From assembly GCA_015059715.1 (NCBI GenBank), contig SUZV01000005.1, positions 53,980 to 117,979 of the forward strand: a stretch of DNA of 64,000 nt, written 5' to 3'. Position numbers and translations under genes: made by a program. Of this stretch, positions 45,960 through 55,896 are shown one piece after another. The notes below the pieces were generated by a model. That model worked only from the letters and a program-made list of their open reading frames with translations, did no database searches and was not told where the DNA came from. Positions within the stretch are counted from its first letter, which is position 1. Every line of letters starts with the position of its first letter. Source of the stretch: Rikenellaceae bacterium (lineage in GTDB: Bacteria; Bacteroidota; Bacteroidia; Bacteroidales; Rikenellaceae).

Positions 45960-48581
45960 TTATTCAAGTTTTAGGGCATCGCAACCACGTATATCCTGTG
46001 TTGCATCGTATATTAGCTCGTAGTAGCCCATCTCGATATATGGACATACGTTTGATAGGTCTATTGAGATATTGGGGTTATCCTTTATCTCGAAGAGCAG
46101 GATATATGGCGATATCGTATCCTCAATCTTACGCAGGTCGTTCGAGCCGATGTAAAAGGCCGAGAGTTCAGGGTGGTTATATAACCCCGTTGGCCACTCG
46201 CGCAGGGTGCGGTTACCCTCATCGTCGCGCTGCTGGCGTATGCTCATAACCGTAAGGTGGTCGATAGAGAGTGGTGCGTATGGGAACTCACTAAAGGCGT
46301 TGCTCGACAGGTCTATACCGTAGAGGAACGGCAGATTAGAGATGCTAAAGTCGTTGTATGGTAGCTCCTTTAGACGGTTAAAGCTTAGGTCGATGGTCGT
46401 CAACGACTCGCTATTAGCACCCACGAGTGCCCCCTCCTGAATCTTACGTATGCCGTTGGCACTGAGCATAAGCGTCTGAATGATAGAGCCCGAGCCTATG
46501 ATTCTCGGTGGTAGCTCGTCGAAACAGTTGTTGGCAAGGTTGAGAGTCGAGGCATTGATGCCGCGCCAGGCATCGCCATTTTCGAGTCTCGATATCTTGT
46601 TTGACGAGAAGTCGGCTGTGATCATAACGTATACCGAGCGAGCGGTAAAGATATCGGGCAGCTCGGTAAGTAGATTGTTCGAGCATGAGAACTCCTCCAG
46701 CTGGCTCATACCGCAGAAGTAGCCATCCTCGTCGGCCTCAATCTCGGTAATGCAGTTATTATCAAGGAGTATTGTTGCTGGGTTAACCTCCTTGCCGAAG
46801 GGGTATACCCTCTCAAGGCGGTTGTTGCAACAGTCGAGAAGGCCGAGTCTATACATTCGCTTTAAGTAGTCGTGCGAGGGTGTCTCGCGTAGGTTGTTGT
46901 AGCCTAAATATAGAATCTGTATGTCGCCGCCCGACTCGCCATCGATGATAGCCTCCCAGTCGGACTTAAGCTGCTCGTGAGAGATGCGCTGGTTGACAGC
47001 GATATTGAGCGACTGGATGTTCGGCAGCTCGGTAACCAAATCGCGAGGAAGTCGCTCTAAGCGTGAGCAGTTGTATATCTCGATGTCGGTGAGGTTCTCG
47101 AAGGCTCCCCAGGACCACTCGTCGCGCTCGTCGTAATATTGCGATTCGGGGTCAATCTCCACAAAGAAGCTATCGGACTCGATAGGCGAGTTGGCAATGA
47201 AGAGTTGTTCGAGCTTCGTAAGGCGCATAATAGCGCGTGAGATGCCCGTAATGCCATTTGTGAGGTTGCCAAAGGCTACATCCTTACGCTCGATGCGGCT
47301 GTTGGGTATGGCCCTCTGCTGCGGGTCACGATTTATCGCCTGCTTAAGTTCGTAGCTAAGCTGCTCGCGAGCATCGTGCTTGAGTGTGCGGTTATAGTAG
47401 TCGAGAGCCGAGATGCGGCCACCATCGTAGCCACCGATGAGCTCATTATGGTTACCCAAATATAGAACCTTAAGCTCCGTAAGCTGACCTATAGCCTCAG
47501 AAACGATACCCTTAGCCCCGAAGCCCGAGATATTGAGCGTCTCGACCCTACCATCGGCATTGAGCGTAACGCCTGGCTGTATGCCCCACATATCGATATC
47601 CTTGTTGAAGTCCCAGTTGCTCCCCGAGGGGTACTCCTCGCCATGGAACGACCAGTTTGGACCATCGAGCGAAAGCCATATCTCCTTGAGTGCCTGATAA
47701 TCCTTGATATGCTCGGCCGTAGCAGAGAGGACTATGGGGACAACGACACCTACAGATACCTCGTTGTCGCCAACAGAAAATGTAGAGCCTAACTCCTCGA
47801 TTTTGCAACTCTCAAGGCGACTCTTAGCCTTAGTGTCGGAGTAGGTCGTATACTCTGTAACAACATAGTTGCCAGCCTTAAGCCAGTGCTCGCCCTGGCA
47901 CACCATAAACGATGTAAGTCCATTGCGCTCGTATAGCTCCTTGTCCATAGAGCCCTCGACGAAGGCTTCGTAGTAGGCTGTGGTTAACCCTTTGAAGGTG
48001 AAGCTCTCCTGCGTAAACCTATTCTTTACGCTTACATCTACCGCCTTAATCTGTGTAAAGGGGTAGAGGCCATCGGCATCGAGGCGCGTACTAAAGGCTT
48101 TGCCCAGCACGAAGAACACCTTGCCCTTCTCGACACACTCTACGCCTATATCCTTAACCGTCAATCCTCCCCTCTCGACGGTGAATGTGCCCGCGCTATC
48201 GCCCACAAATAGCTCATTGTCGAGCTTGTCGTACAGATAGTAGCCAATGACGTTATATTGCCCCGTAAGCAGGCGTAGCTTCTCGCTCGAAACGCCCCAC
48301 TCGGCACTCTCCTTGTCGTAGTACGACAGAAGTAGTGTCTGGGTTATGGTCGAGCCATCGCGCTGCATAACGACACTTATCTTGTGGGCATCGGCAAGCC
48401 AGTCGAGCATATCGGTGGCTCGCGTGTCAACCCCCGACTCTAACGACGCACGCTTAAGTAGCTTAAATTGCACATATCCATAGTCGGCCTGTGTCGCCGT
48501 TGTATCTCCCTTTGTACAGCCACTCAGCACCAGCGTACTCGCCGCGATGATTAGACATAGACGTAGGAATATCTTCTTCAT
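45960..48581 (-). CDS. leucine-rich-repeat lipoprotein with DUF4458-like N-terminus
   Basis: 873-residue lipoprotein (lipobox LSGC, Cys22). The first ~270 residues are a beta-rich region similar to the domain I know as DUF4458. From ~285 the sequence LKEIWLSLDGPNWSFHG is the usual cap of bacterial LRR proteins, then follow about 18 repeats such as LTELKVLYLGNHN, IQSLNIAVNQRIS, LDCCNNRLERVYP, LEEFSCSNNLLTELP, LTTIDLSFNRLKELP and LYGIDLSSNAFSEFP. It is likely a surface binding protein. The operon thus has two LRR proteins, one with BACON and one with DUF4458. Confidence 0.83.
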   Translation of the reverse strand: MKKIFLRLCLIIAASTLVLSGCTKGDTTATQADYGYVQFKLLKRASLESGVDTRATDMLDWLADAHKISVVMQRDGSTITQTLLLSYYDKESAEWGVSSEKLRLLTGQYNVIGYYLYDKLDNELFVGDSAGTFTVERGGLTVKDIGVECVEKGKVFFVLGKAFSTRLDADGLYPFTQIKAVDVSVKNRFTQESFTFKGLTTAYYEAFVEGSMDKELYERNGLTSFMVCQGEHWLKAGNYVVTEYTTYSDTKAKSRLESCKIEELGSTFSVGDNEVSVGVVVPIVLSATAEHIKDYQALKEIWLSLDGPNWSFHGEEYPSGSNWDFNKDIDMWGIQPGVTLNADGRVETLNISGFGAKGIVSEAIGQLTELKVLYLGNHNELIGGYDGGRISALDYYNRTLKHDAREQLSYELKQAINRDPQQRAIPNSRIERKDVAFGNLTNGITGISRAIMRLTKLEQLFIANSPIESDSFFVEIDPESQYYDERDEWSWGAFENLTDIEIYNCSRLERLPRDLVTELPNIQSLNIAVNQRISHEQLKSDWEAIIDGESGGDIQILYLGYNNLRETPSHDYLKRMYRLGLLDCCNNRLERVYPFGKEVNPATILLDNNCITEIEADEDGYFCGMSQLEEFSCSNNLLTELPDIFTARSVYVMITADFSSNKISRLENGDAWRGINASTLNLANNCFDELPPRIIGSGSIIQTLMLSANGIRKIQEGALVGANSESLTTIDLSFNRLKELPYNDFSISNLPFLYGIDLSSNAFSEFPYAPLSIDHLTVMSIRQQRDDEGNRTLREWPTGLYNHPELSAFYIGSNDLRKIEDTISPYILLFEIKDNPNISIDLSNVCPYIEMGYYELIYDATQDIRGCDALKLE

Positions 48582-48628
48582 AACACTAATATAAGGGTTT
48601 ATGCTCCAAAGTTATATCTACGCTACAA

Positions 48629-50206
48629 CTATTGGGCTGGTGGGGTGACAACTAAGAGCTTACGCGCCTGACTATCGACCTTAAATACTACATATACACT
48701 CTCGTTAAACGAGTCGTTGGGCCCCCATAGGTGGAGAGCCATTCGCTCGTCCTTATTCTCGCCTAAGTAGTACTCATTCTCGGTAATTTTAAGCTGCCTG
48801 TCTTTGTACCACACCTCGGCTGTAGCATTGCCGCTCTCATGAGCGGTTGTTGTCCAGCTCTCTATGCGTGGGTCTATGATGATACCTGGACGCTTACCAT
48901 CGACGCTATTGACAAAGGGGCAGGTGTAGGCCTCCGTAACGCCATACTTTGCCATAACTGCGCTGTCGTTATACGCACTACACAGAATCTCACACGTGGT
49001 CAATGAGTGGTAGACATACATGCCATGCTCGGAGCCCTTATCCTCGAAATCGTGCTGCGTAAACTCCAAGAGCAGATACTTCAAATAGTCGTACTTAAGC
49101 GTCTCGATGCCTATGCCCGAGGTGTAGTCGAGCTCGAAGAGGTAATCCTTCATCTCGGCACGTATGGTGTTATATACGCTTGGTGGGAAGACCATAACCA
49201 TGCCGTAGCGCGTGTTGTCCGTAGCCTCGACACTGAGCGTCTGGCTATCATTGTCGAACTTTATCCAGTTGGCACCCTCTTTATAGGTGGGGATGCCGCG
49301 CTCGATAACCTTCTCGAAGCCAATAACGTAGTACTCGTCGTTGAGTGAGGTGATATCGAACTGAAGCGTATCATTAAACGTGGTGGTAGTGTTCGTTGCC
49401 TCGTCCGTCTGGCGGAAGGTCTTGCCATCGAGCGACACCTCCCATCCGAAGTTACTCTCCGTAGGGCCTGAGAAGCTGATGTCGCTGCCACCCATGCCTG
49501 CGTAGGTGACAGGGAAGGTGAAGATATTATCTCCAGCCTCGTCAGAGAAGGTCACCGTGTATCCATCATCAACAGTTATAGGAAAACGCTCGCGGTCACC
49601 ATCGCAGACAATGCGTGCGTAGGCCTCTGTCTGCTCTCCTGGGACTCCCGTAATTGTGGTAGTCGTTACTATGCCCTCTTCGGCATCTATGCCAAACTCC
49701 ATCCACTCGGGCTTTGCGGTGGCTGCAAAGCGGAAGTTGGCCTCGACGCGGAAGGGAATCCATGCGTTATAGCCCAACTCAATAGAGTTGATAGGGGTGT
49801 CGGTAACGTCATAAAGACGCATATACAGAGTATTAGCTCCGCGCTCGACGTGTGCTATGATGGTCATCTTACCTCCAGCCTTGATGGTGATATTGGCGTA
49901 GGTAGGCTCGTTCTTAATGTTCTCGTCAGTAATCTTCAGGGTGATGATGTTGGTGCCAGCACTGCCCGACGTATCGAGAACCTCGCCTTCGTGGGTGATA
50001 AACTTACACCAGGGTGCATCGGACGATAGCTGCCAGCTCGCCTCGATGGTAAACACGAATGTCGGACGGTCGCCAGCATTACAGCGTATCTCCAACATGT
50101 CGGGGAGTTTATCTATGCTCTCCTCCTTCTCGCATGAGGTGACAAGGGTCGCTGCCATAAGAAACATAACAGCAGGTAAATAGAGTCTTTTAAGTAGCTT
50201 GTTCAT
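48629..50206 (-). CDS. operon lipoprotein with BACON-like N-terminus (DUF5003-like)
   Basis: 525-residue lipoprotein (lipobox VTSC, Cys25). Residues ~35-120 are BACON-like (IEASWQLSSDAPWCKFITHE, NITIKAGGKMTI), followed by a second Ig-like region. The C-terminal 250 residues form a domain I match from memory to DUF5003; that label is tentative. No enzymatic motif. In the B. thetaiotaomicron SusCD operon BT2261-BT2264, which has the same start order, the protein at this position is a surface lipoprotein seen in complex with SusCD. Confidence 0.65.
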   Translation of the reverse strand: MNKLLKRLYLPAVMFLMAATLVTSCEKEESIDKLPDMLEIRCNAGDRPTFVFTIEASWQLSSDAPWCKFITHEGEVLDTSGSAGTNIITLKITDENIKNEPTYANITIKAGGKMTIIAHVERGANTLYMRLYDVTDTPINSIELGYNAWIPFRVEANFRFAATAKPEWMEFGIDAEEGIVTTTTITGVPGEQTEAYARIVCDGDRERFPITVDDGYTVTFSDEAGDNIFTFPVTYAGMGGSDISFSGPTESNFGWEVSLDGKTFRQTDEATNTTTTFNDTLQFDITSLNDEYYVIGFEKVIERGIPTYKEGANWIKFDNDSQTLSVEATDNTRYGMVMVFPPSVYNTIRAEMKDYLFELDYTSGIGIETLKYDYLKYLLLEFTQHDFEDKGSEHGMYVYHSLTTCEILCSAYNDSAVMAKYGVTEAYTCPFVNSVDGKRPGIIIDPRIESWTTTAHESGNATAEVWYKDRQLKITENEYYLGENKDERMALHLWGPNDSFNESVYVVFKVDSQARKLLVVTPPAQ

Positions 50207-50253
50207 ATATCTAACGTTTTCTAATTATACGAATGTAGGTGTAGTGTGGCCGA

Positions 50254-51150
50254 TTAAAAGCCTTCGCGCATGATGCGCTCCGCCTCGTCGTCGGTTATCC
50301 ACTCGAAGATGTTTACATAGGTGCCTACGGTGCCTACATCGGCAACGTACATCGTAACGTACAGAAGTAGGTAGTTCTCGCACGAGCTGTAGTATGAGCT
50401 ATAGCCTGTCGGTGTCGCCATCATAAGCTTACCATTGCCATAGATAGTGCCAAAGGCCTCGCCCGTAGTCCCTATTACGTGTTCATCTAACTCGATAGTG
50501 GGGTTTAGCCTGTCGTCGGTACGGAACCTAAGGCGTACATCGTAGCCATCGTAAAACATATCCTTAACTACGATAACATCCCCCTCTGTTGCATCACGCT
50601 CGGTGCGCACAAGGCGAGCGTCGGAGTTCATATACTGCATCGTCCAGGTTGAGGTAAGCTTGGCGTACCCCGTGAAGTTGTCAAGCTCTACGGGACAACA
50701 CTTACGAAGATGCACCTGGCTCTCTATGCCGTATGCATCCCACACATTCTCTGGCTCAATGACTAAGCGCAGTGCTATGCCCAAAGAGTCGGCCACGCTG
50801 ATATTATCGGCTATGCCCCTTATGCGTAGCGAGGTGGTAAGCTCGCCCGAGGGTATGGTTAGCGTATTCGACTCGATGACATAGTGGCGACGCTCGATAG
50901 CGTTGCTACGCTCGGAAATAACCTCTACACCGATGTTGCGGTCGTAGTCGCAGCTACGTGTTGCCGTTATAGGTATCTCAAACCACTCGTCATTCGAGAT
51001 TACGCCTATGTCGTAGCTCTTCTCGGAGAATAGGATGTAGTCGGGGCCTTGATATGTTACAGGCTCTGACGTACACGACACTGGTGCGATGCAAAACGAT
51101 AATATCGCTGCGAATATCGATATTTTTGCTCCTATATGGTTCATATTCAT
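50254..51150 (-). CDS. operon lipoprotein after SusD (DUF4984-like)
   Basis: 298-residue lipoprotein (signal peptide, then PVSC, Cys27). Residues ~35-150 have the pattern of a calx-beta-like domain (ILFSEKSYDIG, LTIPSGELTTSLRIRGIAD) and the rest a second beta domain. I recall DUF4984 for such proteins; tentative. It is encoded immediately after SusD in the operon, 11 bases from its stop, and by position corresponds to the accessory lipoprotein BT2262. Confidence 0.65.
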   Translation of the reverse strand: MNMNHIGAKISIFAAILSFCIAPVSCTSEPVTYQGPDYILFSEKSYDIGVISNDEWFEIPITATRSCDYDRNIGVEVISERSNAIERRHYVIESNTLTIPSGELTTSLRIRGIADNISVADSLGIALRLVIEPENVWDAYGIESQVHLRKCCPVELDNFTGYAKLTSTWTMQYMNSDARLVRTERDATEGDVIVVKDMFYDGYDVRLRFRTDDRLNPTIELDEHVIGTTGEAFGTIYGNGKLMMATPTGYSSYYSSCENYLLLYVTMYVADVGTVGTYVNIFEWITDDEAERIMREGF

Positions 51151-51161
51151 AGTACTATCTG

Positions 51162-52685
51162 CTATTTATTGCTCTCGTTAGGCTCTATGTTGCTACCAGG
51201 CGACTCCAACTCGTGCTGGGGTATGGGCCATACGAAGAGTGGATTATCTGCCTCGACGCGCAGTGACGAGCCATTAGCTATCGACTCGCTCTGTGGAGTG
51301 CGCTCAAAACCCTTGTGCCAACGCTTTAGGTCCATAAGGCGGAAACCCTCCATATACAACTCCTTTACGCGCTCCTGTTCGATAATCGTCATGGCGTTGC
51401 CTGCATTTAGCGATACGCCGCCACCAAACGATTGGTAGCGAGCCCTTTGCAGCGTGGCTATATCCTCGCCTGCAAGGGTGTAGTTGCCCCTGCCCTCTAC
51501 CAATGCCTCGGCACGTATTAGATACTGCTCGGCAAGGCGCAGAGGCTTAGGCATCGAGGTGTGGAGTATCTGGCTATTGAAGAAGTTCATATTGCCGAAA
51601 TACTTGACCAAGAGTGGCCACGACAGCGCGTGGCTATGCCCCGTAGTGTAGGTGTAGAAGTAGGTGCCGTAGCGTAGGTCTTGTGCATCGTAGAGACCTA
51701 AGACCCACTCGCTCGGTACGTAGTCGGGCTTCATAGTGCGGTAGTCGTAGTTGAAGAATACCTGACCTAAGGCCCCTCCGTATGAGTTTATGGTAAAGCC
51801 AACCTTCCAGATAATCTCCGTAGCATCGTCGTATGCCCACATATAGGCGAAGTGGCTCATATCCGAGGTTATGGCCGTCGAGGCAGACGAGAGGAGGTAG
51901 TAGCCACTATCGATGACCCTCGATGAGTACTCTATCGCGCTCTCCCAATCTCGCATATAGAGGGCCACGCGGGCGCGAAGTGCGTAGACCGTATACTCGT
52001 TAAAGTAGGTGGCGTTATAGATGTTGCCCGCAAGAGTCTGCTCATCTATATCCATTAGCTCGGCAGCCCTATCTAAGTCGTCGATGACCTGTGCGTATGA
52101 CTGGGCAAGCGTCGAGCGTTGCATAGGCTCATCGGTGTTATATTTCGTAACTATCACCACGCCGAGCTCTTCGCGGGCCTGCGCCGAACTCTCGTAGCTC
52201 TTGCAGTAGAGGCGTATAAGCTCCGAGTAGGCCAAGGCACGTGCAAAGTAGGCCTCGCCACATATCTGCTCATAGGTGCTAAACTGCTCGTCGGTGGCGA
52301 GAGTAGGCTCTACCCTTGGGGCATACTCCAAGAGGAAGTTGGCGCGTGCTATGACCTCGTATAGTGCTGCATATACCGAAGTTATCTCGCTATTTGTCGA
52401 GAGTATATCCCATCGCCAGATGTTACCATAGGTGTTGGTATAGCCGTTTATGGCGTGGGCCAAGTCACACTGTATGTCGGGGAGTAGCGTCAGGTAGCCG
52501 CTATACAAGGCTCCGCTCTTGAAGGCATCATATACACCGATAGCTGCCTGGTCAAGCTCTTCGAGGGTGTTGATGGCCTTGTCGGCAATGATGGCGTTAT
52601 CGGGGTACTTGTCAAGGCACGATGTAGTGGTGACAAGAGCCGCAAATATAGCGGTGATAAGGAGATATCTATGCGTAGTATTCAT
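51162..52685 (-). CDS. SusD/RagB-family nutrient-binding lipoprotein
   Basis: 507-residue lid protein of a SusCD outer-membrane importer. Lipobox TTSC (Cys23). The N-terminal helical TPR-like part (LDQAAIGVYDAFKSG) and the conserved C-terminal family segments RLAEQYLIRAEALVEGRG, IEQERVKELYMEGFRLMDLK and RVEADNPLFVWPIPQHELES are present. SusD-type proteins bind the ligand and close the SusC barrel. It lies 14 bases downstream of susC. Confidence 0.93.
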   Translation of the reverse strand: MNTTHRYLLITAIFAALVTTTSCLDKYPDNAIIADKAINTLEELDQAAIGVYDAFKSGALYSGYLTLLPDIQCDLAHAINGYTNTYGNIWRWDILSTNSEITSVYAALYEVIARANFLLEYAPRVEPTLATDEQFSTYEQICGEAYFARALAYSELIRLYCKSYESSAQAREELGVVIVTKYNTDEPMQRSTLAQSYAQVIDDLDRAAELMDIDEQTLAGNIYNATYFNEYTVYALRARVALYMRDWESAIEYSSRVIDSGYYLLSSASTAITSDMSHFAYMWAYDDATEIIWKVGFTINSYGGALGQVFFNYDYRTMKPDYVPSEWVLGLYDAQDLRYGTYFYTYTTGHSHALSWPLLVKYFGNMNFFNSQILHTSMPKPLRLAEQYLIRAEALVEGRGNYTLAGEDIATLQRARYQSFGGGVSLNAGNAMTIIEQERVKELYMEGFRLMDLKRWHKGFERTPQSESIANGSSLRVEADNPLFVWPIPQHELESPGSNIEPNESNK

Positions 52686-52699
52686 ATCAATAGTCGGTA

Positions 52700-55639
52700 T
52701 TAAAAGCTAAGGTCTATACCTACGGAGTACTGTCTTGCCATCGGATACTGGGCCTTATATACGTTGCTCGACGACTCGGGGTCTATGCCCGAGAATGGTG
52801 TTAGCGTAAAGAGGTTCTGGGCCTGAAGATATATGCGTGCCGAGCTAAAAAACTTACTTCTCTTAAGCAGGGCCGTAGGGAGCGAGTAGCTAAGCATAAG
52901 GTTCTTAAGACGCATAAACGAGGCATCCTCTAAGAAGCGTGAGTCCATCTGTGGCGTGATACCATAGCGTGGTATATCGGTGATGTCGCCAGGCACCTTC
53001 CAGCGGTCATAGAGTAGGCGGCGCGACTGGTTGTATGTCGAGTAGAGTCCGTTGCTCTCCTCAAAGAAGCGGTCGTTGTTGAACATCCACCTGTCGGCTA
53101 CCCACGCAAACTGAGCCGAGAGCGAGAGCCCCTTCCACGCAAGGGTTGTGCCGAAGCCTCCCTGCCAGGGGGCGATGTAACTCTTGCCAATCATCACCTT
53201 GTCACCCTCGTTGTACTCGGTGGTGATGTTGCCACTCTTGTCGAGCCACAGAGCGTCGCCATTGGCTGGATTAACACCTGCGTAGCGGTTGATATAGAAC
53301 TCACCTATGGGGTGACCTACGACAAGCTTGGTGCTTGTCGACGACAGCTCATACTCATCAAGGCCATTATATAGCTCGGTAATCTTGTTTCTATTGTACG
53401 AGATGTTGGCACTGATGTTCCATACGAAGCTCTTGGTGCGGATAATGTCAGCATTGAGCTGAAGCTCTACACCTCGGTTAACCATAGCTCCGATGTTGTC
53501 CCAGCGGAAACCTTCGCCCTTGTCGGCGTATGACACTGGCACGGACATAAGCATATCGGTCGTAAGCTTGTTATAGAACTCGATGTCGAAGTTTAGCCTA
53601 TGCCAGAAGCCGAGGTGAAGGGCTACGTTTGTCGTCCACAGCTTCTCCCAGCCGAGCTCATCGTTGCCGCTCTGCGAGGGGTAGATACCCATGTTGTCGT
53701 TGTAGTTAGCTCCGCCGCTTACCAATGCAAGGTGTTCATAGTTGGGTATCGACGAGTTGCCCGACGTACCTGTGCTGAGGGCTATCTGCGCATTTGTTAG
53801 CCAATCTACCGATTCGAGCATCGCCTCGCGCTTAGCGTTCCACATAACTCCCACAGACCAGAAGGCTGCCCAGCGTCCCGAGCGACCAAAGCGCGACGAG
53901 GCATCTGTGCGCACCGAGAAGTCGGCATAGTAGCGGTCATCGTAGCTATACTCTGCGCGTCCGAAGAAGGAGAGGTAGCTGTAGGCATCTGTAACATCTC
54001 CCCACGATACGACCCTTGAACCAGAGGATAGCGTGGTGAGGAAGTCGTTATTCTGCCCCTGTGTTATAGCCTGAAAACCCTCGTAGTGGTACTCTATACC
54101 CTCGTGACCGACCATAAAGTTGAGCGCGTGAAGGTCGCTAATCGTCATTCGGTAGTTGATGGTATTGGTGATTGTGAGGTTTAGGGTGTTGTATGCAGCG
54201 CGTCCTGCCGCACCGATGCCGTTGTTGGGGGCGTAGCTCGGCATTGACTGCATAAACGCCGTAGAGTTGGTAAAGTCGGCACCAAACTGCGAGCGTATAG
54301 TGAGGTTCTCGATAGGTGTAACCTCGGCAAAAACGGTGGTAAGCACCTTGTATTTCTTGTTTTGCTGCCTGTTGTTCTCCATCCACTCCAAGGGGTTCTG
54401 TCCCGTGCCCTTCCACGAGCCATCGCTCTCGGAGGCTATAGAGCCATCCTCGCGATAGGGGTCCCAGTAGGGGAGCATAAAGCGGCTGGCGGAGATGGGG
54501 GTGTAGAGGGCATATTCGCCATCTTCGGCCTGCTCGACCTGCTCAAATACGGCCATCGTATTGGTGCCTATGCGCAACCATCGCGAAGCGCGTACATCGG
54601 CATTGGCACGTATGCTGTAGCGACGAAATGTAGACCCTTGAGCTATGCCATCCTGGTCGAAGAATGAGCCTGAGACGTAGTAGTTCATCTTCGCTGTAGC
54701 GCGACTTACCGCAAGGTCGTAGCTCTGTAGAAGAGCCTGGTCGTTAAATACCACGTCGAGCCAGTTGACATTCGTCTTACTGAGGATGTCGTAGTTCTTG
54801 CCAGCATCGAGGCCTATCTCCTTCTCGAAGGCTATGCGCTCGGGGGTATCCATAAGAGCCCAGTTGCCATGTGCTAATTGCGACAGGCCCACCTGTGTGC
54901 GGAGGCTTACCTTGGCACTATCCATCGTAGTGGCTCGCTTGGTGGTGATGACGACAACGCCATTGGCGGCACGTGCTCCGTATATTGACGCAGATGAGGC
55001 ATCCTTAAGTACCGATACCGACTCGATGTCCGAAGGCGATATGGCATTAAAGTCGGAGCTTGAGATAGGCACACCGTCGAGGATAAAGAGTGGCGATGTT
55101 CCCGAGTTTATAGAGTTAGTACCTCGAATCTGGAATGTCGCAGCCTTTGAGGGCTCTCCCGAGGTCGAGAGCACCATAAGTCCTGGGCTCTGGCCCTGCA
55201 ATGCCTGGTCGAAGCCTGCCGTAGGTACGCTTTCGAGCTTCTCACTCTTTACGGTAGATACCGAGCCTGCGATGGTGCCCTTCTTACGAACACCATAGGC
55301 CACTACGACAACTTCGTCTACACGTTGCGAGTCGCTCGTAAGTACTACATCGTGTGTGATAGTCTCAACGCCCTGAGGTACGCTCCATTCGTAGTCGGCA
55401 AAGCCGATGTATTGAAACCGTAGGAGGGTGCCTGGCGCAACGCTTATTGTGTATGTTCCATCTATGGCTGTTGTTACGCCCGAGTTGGGGCCTGAGATTA
55501 CGCTAACACCGATAAGTGGCATAGAGTCCTCGTCCGAGGTTACTGTGCCACTAACCGTGACTACCTTCTGTGCCGATAGTGTTGCGGTAGAGAGTAGCAT
55601 CAAGAGTGTGGTTAGCAGTGTAGAGAGTGTGCGTATCAT
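52700..55639 (-). CDS. SusC/RagA-family TonB-dependent transporter
   Basis: 979-residue outer-membrane barrel. Signal peptide with cleavage after LSAQ (Gln24), a carboxypeptidase-D-like regulatory domain (about 30-105, SGTVTSDEDSMPLIGVSVIS), a TonB-box-like DEVVVVAYG near 112, the plug (QIRGTNSINSGTSPLFILDG, SVLKDASSASIYGARAANGV) near 170-230, and a beta barrel ending YSVGIDLSF. Its length is closer to RagA (about 1017) than to many polysaccharide SusC proteins. It heads a ten-gene operon with a protease and LRR proteins and no glycoside hydrolase. No sigma/anti-sigma pair or hybrid two-component regulator is next to it. Confidence 0.94.
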   Translation of the reverse strand: MIRTLSTLLTTLLMLLSTATLSAQKVVTVSGTVTSDEDSMPLIGVSVISGPNSGVTTAIDGTYTISVAPGTLLRFQYIGFADYEWSVPQGVETITHDVVLTSDSQRVDEVVVVAYGVRKKGTIAGSVSTVKSEKLESVPTAGFDQALQGQSPGLMVLSTSGEPSKAATFQIRGTNSINSGTSPLFILDGVPISSSDFNAISPSDIESVSVLKDASSASIYGARAANGVVVITTKRATTMDSAKVSLRTQVGLSQLAHGNWALMDTPERIAFEKEIGLDAGKNYDILSKTNVNWLDVVFNDQALLQSYDLAVSRATAKMNYYVSGSFFDQDGIAQGSTFRRYSIRANADVRASRWLRIGTNTMAVFEQVEQAEDGEYALYTPISASRFMLPYWDPYREDGSIASESDGSWKGTGQNPLEWMENNRQQNKKYKVLTTVFAEVTPIENLTIRSQFGADFTNSTAFMQSMPSYAPNNGIGAAGRAAYNTLNLTITNTINYRMTISDLHALNFMVGHEGIEYHYEGFQAITQGQNNDFLTTLSSGSRVVSWGDVTDAYSYLSFFGRAEYSYDDRYYADFSVRTDASSRFGRSGRWAAFWSVGVMWNAKREAMLESVDWLTNAQIALSTGTSGNSSIPNYEHLALVSGGANYNDNMGIYPSQSGNDELGWEKLWTTNVALHLGFWHRLNFDIEFYNKLTTDMLMSVPVSYADKGEGFRWDNIGAMVNRGVELQLNADIIRTKSFVWNISANISYNRNKITELYNGLDEYELSSTSTKLVVGHPIGEFYINRYAGVNPANGDALWLDKSGNITTEYNEGDKVMIGKSYIAPWQGGFGTTLAWKGLSLSAQFAWVADRWMFNNDRFFEESNGLYSTYNQSRRLLYDRWKVPGDITDIPRYGITPQMDSRFLEDASFMRLKNLMLSYSLPTALLKRSKFFSSARIYLQAQNLFTLTPFSGIDPESSSNVYKAQYPMARQYSVGIDLSF

Positions 55640-55667
55640 TAAAACTATCCCTTTAATATTCTGAGTG

Positions 55668-55698
55668 CAAATATATGCAAATTTATTATGAATAACAA
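55668..55698 (-). promoter_or_regulatory. promoter of the SusCD operon
   Basis: Minus strand TTG (55698-55696), 20 bases, TATATTTG (55675-55668), 28 bases before the susC ATG. Confidence 0.65.
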
Positions 55699-55843
55699 CC
55701 GCTCGGAGTAGATATTTATTCTACTACTCACAATTTTAGCGATTTTTATGAGCTAAATGAGTATATAGATATCTCGTTTTATAGGGTTGTTCTATTTGGT
55801 GCATAAGTTGTCGTGGGATGCAATTTAGGTATTTATACTACCA

Positions 55844-55871
55844 TTGTCCAAGATGAAAAGATATACCTTTG
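55844..55871 (+). promoter_or_regulatory. promoter of the Hdr-like operon
   Basis: TTG at 55844-55846, 17 bases, TACCTTTG at 55864-55871, 25 bases before the ATG at 55897. Confidence 0.55.
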
Positions 55872-55896
55872 TCACGAAAAATTATCGCTTTTAGGT

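Noticed and set aside
38481..55639. Classical polysaccharide utilisation locus
   Set aside because: SusC and SusD are present but no carbohydrate-active enzyme domain is visible in any of the ten genes.
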